Part shown: positions 10,460 to 20,217 of the stretch, one piece after another
Layout: each line of letters begins with the position of its first letter
Numbering within the stretch: position 1 is the first letter of the stretch
Assembly: GCA_014529385.2 (NCBI GenBank)
Contig: CM043962.1
Span: 85,994,180 to 86,030,179, forward strand
Source: Adiantum capillus-veneris
Taxonomy: Eukaryota > Streptophyta > Polypodiopsida > Polypodiales > Pteridaceae
Length of the DNA: 36,000 nucleotides
Direction of reading: 5' to 3'
Notes under the pieces: generated by a model
The model's input: the letters and a program-made list of their open reading frames with translations, nothing else
The model's database searches: none
What the model was told of the DNA's origin: nothing
Position numbers and translations under genes: made by a program

Positions 10460-11028
10460 GAGCCTGGTAAGAGACGTCCCACTCGCCCCAAGAAATGTTG
10501 CGTTGGATTCCTAAAAAACTATTGGAAGCCCAAGGCTACTATGAAGGAAATGATCAAATATGGGTGCCAAAACGTAAATTGTGTTCTTATCTATCACCTG
10601 ACCCATGTGAGCCCTATCCCATAGCTCCAAATCAGATTGAAGATCATGGAAATGAAAAAATCACGGAATGCTACATACCTGCTCCAGAGCTAGTTTGGGT
10701 ACCGAAGAAAGAATGATTTGTTCCACCTAACTCAGGAACACGGAAGTCAAATGAAGTTTCTTGCTCTTCATGTAGTTTCTATATAGAAATAGAAGATTCA
10801 ACACAACCTCCACCTACGATTGTACATATCTATATAAACAAGAAAGAGTTTGCACCTCCTGTTGTAAGTTCACCACCTACAACAACGTTGCAAATAAAAT
10901 CATGGGAGAGTACCTTACCACCCTTGCAACTAGATGAAACGTATAGGGAGGTCAAAAACTATTGGTTAAAGCCTTCACCCATAACAACTTGGAGCAATTG
11001 GTTTCAAAAGGTGGCGACATCATTCTAA
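10460..11028 (+). pseudogene. Gypsy 3' tail with W(V/I)PK repeats
   Basis: From 10495 one frame runs 178 codons with a single in-frame TGA (10714-10716) to TAA 11026-11028. Motifs WIPK (10504-10515), WVPK (10561-10572) and WVPK (10696-10707) join WVPK at 10412-10423 in the preceding frame, so the motif recurs four times within 300 bases. After the TGA the product is Pro/Thr-rich and ends with aromatic clusters (NYWLKPSPITTWSNWF). No family recognised. The tail probably continued the polyprotein of the second protease-like domain. Confidence 0.5.
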
Positions 11029-11344
11029 AAGGTATGATCTACCCAAGGAAGGGGGAAGTGTGTTTGCTGACATCCATCATTCACTTGCTTCCCTCTCAAC
11101 CTTCCTCCTTGACCTCTCAATTATCAATCTTAGGGAATGTATATACATAGCCTTATACGAGTTCTAGCAAACAAAAAAATAAATAAAATATAACAAATGG
11201 TAAAAGAGCAAGAGCGACTAGCAATGAGAGAGCACCCTATCAGATCCTACACATAAGTCCAAATTCACCATGTCACATCAAGCGGCACACGAAAACAAAT
11301 TTCATGTTTTAAAGACCTAACTAAATCTATCTGTATTTTCAAAG
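11029..11344 (+). other. Gypsy 3' region, no gene seen
   Basis: A spacer between two reading frames, with an A-rich stretch near 11167-11190. Only short frames, no recognisable protein. Confidence 0.4.
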
Positions 11345-11734
11345 ATGGCTAGTTCACTAGAGGCACGCGCTTCTATTTTTGATGAAAGGTACCCTTTTTA
11401 TTTTTCTCAAGTGTTTCACATCTGCTACCCTGCACTTTCTTGCGAATGGGATTTGGTAGAGAGACTTGCACGTGAGAGAAATTTTGAGGAGTTAGAATGG
11501 CTGATACGTCTATGATTAACTAGTGATCCCTACCCAATAGCGAATGTTTCTCCAGTGGCACCTGCTTATTCTTTTGCACAAGATGAGTATCCACGCATAG
11601 CGAGGTTCTTGATTAACACGCTTGCCGAGGAAGACTATGGCCTCACGAAAAATGATTTTGTTTATCTAGATGATGAGGATAGAGGCCTAGCCTTAGGGCT
11701 GCCACCCGGTTTATATAATATCCTCTTTCCTTGA
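11345..11734 (+). pseudogene. Unidentified small ORF near the gypsy 3' end
   Basis: ATG at 11345 (MASSLEARASIFDERYPFYF) opens a 130-codon frame with one in-frame TGA at codon 57 (11513-11515) and a terminal TGA at 11732-11734. Without that stop it would encode about 128 residues: aromatic-rich at the start, then ARERNFEELEWLIRL, and an acidic end (EDYGLTKNDFVYLDDEDRG) followed by LPPGLYNILFP. No signal peptide, membrane segment, zinc finger or coiled coil is apparent, so it does not look like an envelope protein. It is separated from the pol tail by 316 bases and could be a separately expressed accessory protein. I do not recognise the family. Confidence 0.5.
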
Positions 11735-12932
11735 TTCTAAAAGGGATGACGACAGATAGGTAGGTTAGGGGTCTGGATTGTGTTTTGAGTTTGTTTTCTA
11801 GAAGTTTTAATTTTTTCAGACTGACATGCCTCCTCGAGGTATAATACCTTGTTGTTTGATATTGTTATGTAGGACTTATATGGATTTCTATCCACATGGC
11901 TGAGGACATCTGCTTCGACGAAATGAACAACTCCATACCCCCAGGTGTACTACTTTCCATGATTCATGCTGGTGGATATGTATAATTTCTAATTGTGGTT
12001 TTTCATGGTTAGTTTGAGTGCAATAGTTATGTTTGTTATCTGCCATGATAGATGTATAAATTTATCTTTGCTTAAGTTGATTGAACTAGAGTTTAATATT
12101 ATAGTTGAGCCTTGAGATTATGAGACCGTCACTTTAGGTTAACTCATTTACTTGACCACTAGTCCTAGTTGATAAAATTATCTGAGTGTTTGAGACCTTA
12201 GGAATGTTTTAGGCATAGAGAAGCTTGCTCACTTAAACAACCAAAGACACTAGTGAGAATATCAAGAAAATGGAAGCGAAAAACATAAGTGCCACAAATG
12301 GAAAATCTTACACTGGAAGAGAAATCTTAGCTTGATTTGGTACTTTACTCACATGTATTGTCTATGGTACTAGAGCCCTAGAGGTTCCCAATGTGGGCGC
12401 TTTTCCTTGAGAAGAAAAAAGCCCCGAACATACAAAATAAGCACACACATCAAATGATTGTTAACCAAAGTAAAAGAAAAAAGAAAAAAATTGATATTTA
12501 AAAGACTTCCATCGAGCTTACAATTAAAATTTCAAGCTTTTGTTTGGAGTTGTGAGAGCTAGTTGGCTAATCAAAGCTGAAAAGCACAATCAGGAAATCT
12601 TGCATTTAGATAATCTTCTTAGCTTAGATAGTACTAGAGTAGTCATTTTAACCTTAGTCATAGCTAACTAGTTGATAAACTCACCCATAAGCCCAAAACT
12701 CTTGATTAATTAATTTCATCAAAGTGCAATTTATTTGTCCTTAAAGGCAGTCTAGCATTTCATAAATCTTGCATTTACATTTCCATATGTACTTTACGTT
12801 CATGATTTATGGCCATATAATAAAACAGTGACTTTGCCTTGCAGATTCAAATTCATATGCTCTACAACATGGACATAACAGGATTTCTCTCACTAGATTT
12901 CGAGGGCGGAATCTACATCAGGAAGGGGGGCA
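11735..12932 (+). other. Long 3' noncoding region of the gypsy element
   Basis: About 1.2 kb with no long frame. A 28-codon ATG frame starts at 11899 (MAEDICFDEMNN) in a similar composition but cannot be assigned. Long 3' noncoding regions are common in Athila/Tat-type elements. The polypurine tract AGGAAGGGGGG (about 12920-12930) lies 2 bases before the 3' LTR. Confidence 0.6.
12920..12932 (+). other. Polypurine tract of the gypsy element
   Basis: Purine run AGGAAGGGGGG followed by CA, immediately before the TG of the 3' LTR. It would prime plus-strand DNA synthesis. Confidence 0.85.
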
Positions 12933-13246
12933 TGCTACCACCAAGCGACCACCTTTTATGTAGCCATGGGCCGGGCTTGTTGGACCTGCTAGTAGTGTAT
13001 TATGTTATTGGCCGGGCTTGTCGGTCAGGTAGGAATGGTTAAGAGTGATCGCCGATGAGAGGTGCACTCTAAAACTCGAACCTATAATGTTTGGGTAAGA
13101 TTTGGGCACCCAAATGTGAGCGGGCAAGCCCATATAAATGTCAATCTAAGCCTAAAATACATCAGTCTCTCATTTGTGCAATGCAAGAAGAGTGCTCTTG
13201 CTCCATCTCCTTCTCCGTCTCATTTGTGTACTAGTGTTTATGTGTG

Positions 13247-13313
<67 letters not shown>

Positions 13314-13532
13314 ACTGTGACGGCACGACGATGGCGAGGCGGTTGAGTGCAACAACTCCCTCTTCTACGCGGCAAGGAATCCTCGACGACAGCAAGCATA
13401 GAGCGGTGAGTGATACACCATTGTCATCTTTGAGCTTACTAGTTTAGGCTAGTTGCATGCTTGGAACCATTTGTGGCTCGCACACAGTGTTAGGCAAGTC
13501 CCTTGCTTTGATACGTGCAGCAGGAGCCCACA
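12933..13532 (+). repeat. 3' LTR of the gypsy element
   Basis: 600 bp, TGCTACCACC to GGAGCCCACA, aligned throughout with 309-933. The difference in length comes from a shorter (GA)n array, an 11-base indel and small indels after the array. Confidence 0.95.
13250..13312 (+). repeat. (GA)n microsatellite in the 3' LTR
   Basis: About 31 GA units at the position equivalent to 633-705 of the 5' LTR. Confidence 0.97.
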
Positions 13533-13737
13533 ATATTCATACCCTAAGAATTGGATTGCTTACTCTGTTATAATTATTCCTAATTAGATACTCCGATTTA
13601 TACAAACTTTAATCAAAAGATTTTTGTAAGGATATGGGTTTTAGAACCCTAAAATGAGAGTATAGTTTAGTATTACTTATCCCTTGATTGATAAGAGGCC
13701 TAAAATAGTGAGCTATTCCCCTTTCGTACAAGAAAAA
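13533..13737. other. Right flank of the gypsy element
   Basis: Starts with ATATT (target duplication). About 13547-13638 is a diverged direct repeat of the left flank (217-308). No gene. Confidence 0.55.
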
Positions 13738-13892
13738 AGAATGATAATCATGCCGAGATAATCTAACCATACGGATGGGGGTGGTCGTGTAGTTGATCTT
13801 TGTCTTGCAGGTTGTTTGAATAGAATGATAATCATCAGATATTCCAACCATATGGATGGGGGTGGCTGTGCAGTTGATATTTGTCTTGCAAG
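13738..13892 (+). repeat. Tandem duplication, 84-bp period
   Basis: Both units start AGAATGATAATCAT (13738 and 13822) and share a GGATGGGGGTGG core and a TTTGTCTTGCA end. They differ by scattered substitutions and small indels. Confidence 0.85.
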
Positions 13893-15296
13893 ATCAAAAT
13901 ATATTACAATATGATTACACATGGTGAACACATCAGGCTGATATATCGGCAAGAAACATGGAAGTCCAGGTATGTATATTTCATGTTACCATATTTTCCT
14001 CCTAGGAGGTTCCCTTTTTCAGACAACAATTTGATGTTCACATATCAAACCCCTTTCAACACAACACATATGGATGATGTACAAACATTGAATCTTTACA
14101 AGAGTCATTTAGTGTAATTGGTGGGGGATAGGTCCACTTGGTGGACTATCCTCCACCAAATGGATCTTTCCTCAGGGATGGGGGGAGCGCCACACACACA
14201 CACATTTAAACATGCAAATCCTTCAAAATTTGCCCCACACTACATAAAAATATCTTGTGGACTGAGGATTTGCTCAACTGCTTGGAAATATACCTTTTTA
14301 GATTATTTGGCCTTATCTCAAGCTTAATGCGATTCCTTTTGTTTATCTCTCTTTATCTTTTTCTGTGCTCATGCCTCGGAGCTAGCTTTTTATTTACTCA
14401 TTCGCGAGGTACAATCCCTACCAACTCACCTGGATTTTCCATTTGAGCTCCTCGGATCATCGGATGCATACGGGATACCCCCCAGGTGTTTTCACAATCT
14501 CTTACTATTGCAAGACAAAAGGGTTTTTTCCTAAAAGTTGGCTTTGAAAGTCAAGGTCCAAAACATAATCAAAGGGTCACATTTTTTATGGATTTCCAAT
14601 TCTAAGTGGGTGTAGTTGTGCCCCATGTGATAACATGTATAGTAGATGGGAACATAGGTTCACCATACATGCCCCTAACTTGTAGTGGGTATATCCCATT
14701 GAACTTGGAGCACATGAGTAAAGTATAGAGCAGTGGATAGATAAGAATAAACCCAAGCTTCAATAAAATTAGGCAACTAAGAATGGGGTGTAACTTGGAT
14801 CCCTCTGGATTTTTGTTGCATACTTTGTTGTGGTCATTCTTTTGCCCGCTCGGCCCATCTTCTGCTCATCCTTTCTTCGCCTGCCATGGCATTAGTTGGT
14901 GCACGTACCCCTTTGGAACAAATCCGTGCTGCTTGGTGGCCGATCTAGACTGCCCCTGTATTTGCTGGTCATCAATTCACACACACCCTTGCTATTGAAA
15001 ATTGGATCTTCTCTGCAGGATATGCTGAAGGTCGACCATACTCGGTAGCCCATCTAATGCAGTTTCTCTCGCTATCTGTATTCATCGGGCATGATATGGT
15101 ATGAAATACCCACACACACACACACACACAACTGATATTGCAGATTGATGGGATATGATCCTCTCTCTTCTCTCTTTGCTCAGAGGTCCCTGTTGAGGTT
15201 TATCTATGTGAGTTAATTCCATGCTCATCGATTTTCGCTACCAAGATTCCTCGATTGCTGTCTTTCTTTGTGTATTTTGCTCTATGCATGTGCATG
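13893..15296. other. Intergenic DNA, no gene seen
   Basis: Short frames only, none resembling a known family. It contains a perfect small inverted repeat GTCCAC-TTG-GTGGAC near 14142 and a (CA)10 at about 15111-15131. Confidence 0.5.
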
Positions 15297-15354
15297 CTCT
15301 CTCTCTCTCTCTCTCTCTAACACACACACACACACACACGCACGCACACACACA

Positions 15355-15394
<40 letters not shown>
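15297..15394 (+). repeat. Compound (CT)n(CA)n microsatellite
   Basis: CT units 15297-15318, then CA units 15321-15394, interrupted by CACG and CAGA variants. Confidence 0.95.
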
Positions 15395-15395
<1 letters not shown>

Positions 15396-15978
15396 CACTC
15401 CTAGGATGGTAACCCCTTTAGAGCAATTTGTTTATGTGGGCTTGTCCACCCTAGTACTTCACTCACAAAATCAAAATGCTGGAGGTTGGGATGACATAAT
15501 CTTTGCCCTATGAATCCATGATGGAGACTCTAGATACTCTGCCTACCTTGGCCTATGGTAATGTGGTACACATTAGATATGGGTGAGCATAGCTGAACAA
15601 TAGGTAGTAACCTCCTCAATTGTCTTTCGAATGATGATTCCCAGATGCGTACTTTTCAACACTAATATGATGCAAGTGATATAGATGGCATGATGACTTA
15701 CACACTACGACAAATTAAAGCTATGGACCAACATGTAGGTGCTTTAGCAACTACTTAGAAATGGTTGTGGTTTATTACTATTGTTATTGAATACAAAATT
15801 AACATAAATAAGTGTTTGGTTTCAAGGTTGTCAATTTCTTATGTGAAATTCAAATATACCACTTGATCCTTGATAGTAATTAGATGCTAGTTAATATTGG
15901 CTGGATGACATTTGCTATATGTGTTACAATAAGTAAGAAAATGTTTTTCTATTGGCCTAAAAGCTGACCTAGGTTGGA
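15395..15978. other. Intergenic DNA, no gene seen
   Basis: AT-rich, no credible reading frame on either strand, ending at the target duplication of the deleted copia element. Confidence 0.5.
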
Positions 15979-15983
15979 TTAAG

Positions 15984-16075
15984 TGTTAGGAAATGAGACG
16001 TAGCTAAATAGATAATTGAGTAGATTACTTAATGGAGAGAGACAAATTTACATACACGAGATTATAGAGTAGAGT

Positions 16076-16146
<71 letters not shown>

Positions 16147-16769
16147 ACACACGATATACGTGGTTCACCCAATGTGGGCTACGTCCACGGGAAAGCAACC
16201 ACTCAATGGTTTTAGTACTTCAAAACAAAAAGTAGTTTACGAAGGGATTATACCCTTAATGGAGCTCCCGCCTTGCTTCACTCTCACCACCTCACACTCA
16301 CCTTGTTGCATTAACTTCACACTATGAAATGTGTGTAGAAATGGCCTCCTTTTATAGGCCAAAAGGGCTGCCCTCTCTCATGAGAGGCAGCCATGTGTAG
16401 CCGCCCTTGTGTAGATAAGTCCAAATCGGACCCTTCAATCCCCCATGTGTGGCCGCCCTTGAGAAGACAAGTCTGCTTTTGAATTTGGCCACCGGCCACC
16501 GGCCATTCACTACCGGCCACCGGCCAACCGACGGTTGTTTTTCGACCACTTTTCGGCCGCCGTCCGGACATAATATTCCGGTGAAAAGGAATATTCTGGT
16601 AAGGGGAAAAAAAGTATAAAGTTGCCCCTGATTTTTTGCCGTGAAAATTTTGGTTTCCGGCAAGTGATTTTCCTTCACGCATGATGGCTTCTCCTCATAA
16701 TGGGGGCCTTACAAATGTGCGCTTTTACCACAAAAAATAACAAGGGTAAATCAGGCTCCATACTTAACA
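15984..16769 (-). repeat. Full-length LTR (3' LTR, - strand) of the deleted copia
   Basis: 786 bp with terminal TGTTA...TAACA in the - orientation. It includes a (GA)n array at 16076-16143 and a GC-rich stretch of CCGGCCA-type short repeats at about 16488-16530. Bases 16625-16769 are repeated at 17357-17501. Confidence 0.9.
16076..16143 (+). repeat. (GA)n microsatellite in the copia LTR
   Basis: About 34 GA units with one AA interruption, near the 3' end of the LTR in the element's own orientation. Confidence 0.95.
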
Positions 16770-16785
16770 ATCTCCCACTTGGAGA
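16770..16785 (-). other. Polypurine tract of the deleted copia
   Basis: On the - strand CCAAGTGGGAGAT directly precedes the LTR start TGTTAAG, the usual layout of plant copia elements. Confidence 0.8.
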
Positions 16786-16829
16786 CGGATCTCCAAACCA
16801 AACCTGTGACTGCTTTCCATTCTGGCTTC

Positions 16830-17356
16830 TTATCCTTGAATGCCGATTGAAGATGAACAAAAGCTCAACTTCTCCTTGTTGACCATCTTTGTAAACATGT
16901 CTGCAAGATTTTCAGCTGTATGCACCTTTCCTAGCTTTAGCTATCCCTCTTCCAAAAGAGTGTGTATGAAGTTATATCTCACCTCAATGTGCTTTGTCTT
17001 TGAATGAAAGGCTGAGTTCTTCGCAAGATGGATAGCGCTTTGGCTATCACTGTACAAAACACAATTGTCTTGTTTGAATCCAAGCTCTTCTAAGAATCTG
17101 TGAAGCCACAGAATTTCTTTGCTTGCCTCTGTCATTGCTACATACTCTGTTTCTGTGTGGTAGAAAGTGAAACCACTTTCTGCAGCTTTGAAGCCCAGCT
17201 TACTGCTGTGCCTCCAACCGTGAACACATAGCCAGTAGTGCTCCTTCGAGTATCTTTGTCACTTGCCATATCTGCATCAGCATACCCTTCTAAAAAAATA
17301 TCAGTTCTTCCAAAATACAAAGCATTTTTTGTTGTCCCTTTTAAATACCTAAGTAT
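16830..17356 (-). pseudogene. pol: Copia RNase H remnant
   Basis: On the - strand from the deletion joint: ILRYLKGTT, then LEGYADADMASDKDTRRSTTGY and VSWASKLQKVVSLSTT (RNase H N-terminal half). After a frame change near 17150 come EASKEILWLHRFLEELGF, LYSDSQSAIHLAKN, HSKTKHIEVRYNFI, a TAG at about 16938, then ENLADMFTKMV (C-terminal half). This is the typical end of copia Pol. In vivo RNase H removes the RNA strand during replication; this fragment cannot be functional. The first 18 codons of the apparent ORF here are LTR sequence fused by the deletion. Confidence 0.92.
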
Positions 17357-17501
17357 CCCCTGATTTTTGGCCGTGAAAATTTTGGTTTCCGACGAGTGAT
17401 TTTCCTTCACGCACGATGGCTTCTCCTCATAATGGGGGCCTTACAAATGTGCGCTTTTACCACAGAAAATAACAAGGGTAAATCAGGCTCCATACTTAAC
17501 A
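17357..17501 (-). repeat. Truncated 5' LTR stub of the deleted copia
   Basis: 145 bp matching 16625-16769 with a handful of substitutions. On the - strand it starts TGTTAAGTATGG and stops at base 145 of the LTR, where RNase H sequence begins. Confidence 0.92.
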
Positions 17502-17506
17502 TTAAG

Positions 17507-17728
17507 AGATATGACAAAAAGGTAATAAGAATGATAACCTACAATGGTATCTTTTGGTGCTCCCTTGGCACATAGAAATACTTTCGCTTTTGGTATGGTT
17601 TTAAGCAAATAAGTGTGGAACTTGCAGCACAATGAAGTGTCATTAAGTATGAGCTAATTATTATTAAAAAATATTCTATTTGACATTTAAATTGAAAGAT
17701 TTTATGTTCTTATGACAATAAAACCTTT
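17507..17728. other. AT-rich spacer, no gene seen
   Basis: No credible frame. Its end (TTCTTATGACAATAAAA, about 17707) recurs at about 18145 ahead of another CT array. Confidence 0.4.
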
Positions 17729-17736
17729 CTCTCTCA

Positions 17737-17798
<62 letters not shown>
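17729..17798 (+). repeat. Compound (CT)n(CA)n microsatellite
   Basis: CT then CA units in the same polarity as the arrays at 15297, 18014, 18179 and 18814. Confidence 0.95.
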
Positions 17799-17799
<1 letters not shown>

Positions 17800-17900
17800 T
17801 GTTGTTCAAGTCTTCAATTACCCTTTCTATCCCTCTCCATCAATCTTTATCTCCCTATGGGAAAATGCAAGCTCATAGGGAGTTGCAATTATTTGTAGCG

Positions 17901-17902
<2 letters not shown>

Positions 17903-17945
<43 letters not shown>

Positions 17946-17957
17946 CGTGTGTGTGAA
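17903..17957 (+). repeat. (GT)n microsatellite
   Basis: GT units with two GCGT interruptions near the end. Confidence 0.95.
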
Positions 17958-18011
17958 CACACAACCGAGGAGGGTCAATTGTAGTCCCTATAATAACTCT
18001 ACAAAAATGAC

Positions 18012-18013
<2 letters not shown>

Positions 18014-18085
<72 letters not shown>
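18014..18085 (+). repeat. Compound (CT)n(CA)n microsatellite
   Basis: CT 18014-18042, CA to 18085. The preceding bases AAATGACAA resemble the left flanks of the arrays at 17729 and 18179. Confidence 0.95.
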
Positions 18086-18088
<3 letters not shown>

Positions 18089-18176
18089 CAGACCTTGAGA
18101 TCAAGACTCGTCAAGTAGATCTTGTATACAGTGTTCAGATTGTTCTTATGACAACAAAAATTCTCTTTTTTTCAGT

Positions 18177-18298
<122 letters not shown>

Positions 18299-18372
18299 CT
18301 AAACTAGTTGGGTAGATGTTTGGGATCTCTCTCTCAGTAAATAAGAAGAGGAAACTATATAGTTTTTGAGTG

Positions 18373-18427
18373 TGGTAGATTGGTTATCATAGTTCCCTCT
18401 TAGATACCAGGTCTTAAGTTCAAGGCT
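18373..18427 (+). other. tRNA-like A-box/B-box pair, possible SINE head
   Basis: TGGTAGATTGG (18373-18383) fits the RNA polymerase III A-box consensus, and AGTTCAAGGCT (18417-18427) is one change from a B box, 33 bases downstream. The B-box part resembles 18095-18130 (CTTGAGATCAAGACTCGTC). No complete tRNA fold is evident, so a decayed tRNA-derived SINE is only a possibility. Confidence 0.25.
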
Positions 18428-18473
18428 TGTCAGATAGAGTTTTGAGGTCTCTCGATGTGTTTCTATTACATCA

Positions 18474-18479
<6 letters not shown>

Positions 18480-18538
<59 letters not shown>

Positions 18539-18562
18539 CACACATGTATATATATATATATA
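18480..18562 (+). repeat. (GT)n and (TA)n microsatellites
   Basis: GT units to about 18526, then alternating TA with a CACACATG break to 18562. The bases right after it (AAGTGTTGGCCAAG) recur after the TA array at 34635. Confidence 0.95.
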
Positions 18563-18810
18563 GCTTCAAGTGTTGGCCAAGTGGATCTTTGAAGTTTGTT
18601 GAAATTATTTTTCTGGTGGGTTGGATTTCTTTCTCTCTCTCTATACTTTGTGCGATGCGTGAAAGCATTGAGAGCACGGATTTCCTAAAGCTCTTTCAGA
18701 TAAAGTATCAAAGTAGAGTCACCCATCAAATTTGAGGGCTGGAGTTTCTATATGGCCTACAAAAAAAAAGTAGAGCCACCCTTTAAATGACACATGGATG
18801 CCTCCGAGAC

Positions 18811-18813
<3 letters not shown>

Positions 18814-18907
<94 letters not shown>

Positions 18908-18941
18908 GCACGCACGCACGCATACACACACACACACACAT
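18814..18941 (+). repeat. Compound (CT)n(CA)n microsatellite with CACG block
   Basis: CT 18814-18852, CA to about 18902, five CACG/CGCA units, then CA again to 18941. Confidence 0.95.
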
Positions 18942-19292
18942 CGGTGTCCACACGAGGGTGTGGTGTACTTTCAATAGGTGTGCCTCTCCTCTCTTGGCAT
19001 AGCATGTCCTCGAGGTGGTGAGAGTGATCCTGGATGTACTCAGCATTCAGCTTTTCTATGTTCATCATTCCATTTTGGAGCTATTTGAGATTCTCAATAT
19101 TTGCAATGAATCAGGGTCTAGTGTATTTTTACTGCTAAAATTGTGAATTTTTGACTAGATTCCAAGCTTGCAACTTTGTATAAACACCATCAATTCTTCA
19201 AATTTTGACCTAAAATCCAAAGCAGTTTTATTGTATCCGTACTTCTTCTAAAATTTCTTCGATTAGAAGAATAATTTTTTGGCAAGCCCTAT

Positions 19293-19330
<38 letters not shown>

Positions 19331-20217
19331 TGAGCATGCTCATGTTATCCCACATTAAGTGTAGGTAGTGCCAATTCAACTTCGAGACCATCCGACTCTT
19401 GACTCGTTGCGCAAAGCTACAACATGCAATGCGCACATTTTCAAGGCTAGAAGGACAATGATACATGGACGTGCCAAGTGAGAGGTTTTAGCTCAACATT
19501 ATGCGATGCATAAAAACTTTGAAAATTCGACATATTGAAGCTCAAGTATAAATTTCACAACTAGGTGTGTATTTGTGTAGAAAACAAATGCAAGTTCTTT
19601 ATGGCTTTCAAAATGCAAATTAGAGCCACTCTCGGAGAGGCTATCGAACAAAAGTAGTCACCTTCAAATTTGAGAGTTGGAGTGGAATTCCATGGCCTTT
19701 CCGAGAACTATAAATATAGATAAAGTACTATGTTTATTGAAGTTACATTGCTAATCTCTAAGAAGTCTTTTCATTTTCTACAATCTTACTACACATTCAC
19801 TTTCTCATTTCAAATAAAATGCTTCTTAGGGTTTTCTTTGAAATGAACCGGAGTGTGACACATGGACGTGGAGGCTCTCTCCTTCCTTAAAAAATTTAAG
19901 CTCCAGTATGTCTCCCAAATTTTGCAAGCACGTCGAAATAGGGGGAATCTGAGGAGATCCACAGCTTTGGAAAAGGCAAGTGTGTCCAAACTTGAAAGTG
20001 AAGACAAAAAGGAAGAGCGGACAGGTCGCTGTCATGGAGTGCAGACGTCCGGTTGAGGTTTTTTTAAAATCGTCATTAAATTATCAAGATTTTTTGGGGT
20101 GCTGTAGATGGTGGACATGCAAGGAGAGGAGAGTAGTCAAAGCGGTGCAGGGAGGTCGCAAGCGTATTGGCGAGGCGCAACAACACCAGGGAGGGAGTGG
20201 AACTATGGCGATTGGGC
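18942..20217. other. Intergenic DNA, no gene seen
   Basis: Contains (GT)n at 19297-19329. About 50 bases near 19655-19700 (CAAATTTGAGAGTTGGAGT) resemble 18715-18755, so a diverged dispersed repeat is present. No credible protein. Confidence 0.4.

Larger units (their letters stand above)
309..13532 (+). mobile_element. Degraded Ty3/gypsy LTR retrotransposon, complete end to end
   Basis: Two LTRs of about 600 bp begin TG and end CA and enclose 12 kb. The 5' LTR is followed by a primer-binding site matching plant tRNA-Asp, and the 3' LTR is preceded by a purine tract. The interior order is gag, protease, RT, RNase H, integrase, which is the Ty3/gypsy order with integrase after RNase H. Flanking bases are GTATT on the left (304-308) and ATATT on the right (13533-13537), a 5-bp target duplication with one change. 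By eye the LTRs differ at roughly 7-10% of aligned positions outside the microsatellite, and the coding part carries many frameshifts and stops, so this is an old dead copy. No chromodomain is visible after integrase. The tRNA-Asp primer and long 3' region point to a non-chromovirus lineage (Athila/Tat-like), which is an inference. Confidence 0.95.
15979..17506 (-). mobile_element. Deletion-derived Ty1/copia element
   Basis: TTAAG at 15979-15983 and TTAAG at 17502-17506 form a perfect 5-bp target duplication around a unit that reads TG...CA on the - strand with TGTTA/TAACA ends. On the - strand the order is: a 145-bp LTR stub (17501-17357), an RNase H remnant (17356-16830), a polypurine tract (16784-16770), and a 786-bp LTR (16769-15984). 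The rest of the 5' LTR, the primer site, gag, protease, integrase and RT are missing, removed by one internal deletion whose joint lies at about 17356. Confidence 0.9.

Noticed and set aside
11345-11734. Envelope-like gene at the gypsy 3' end
   Set aside because: No signal peptide, no transmembrane segment and no cleavage site are visible.
13881-14446. Three short + strand frames
   Set aside because: No family resemblance, no shared frame, AT-rich composition. Not considered genes.
15297-15394. CRISPR-like regular repeats
   Set aside because: Simple dinucleotide arrays without spacers, in a plant genome.
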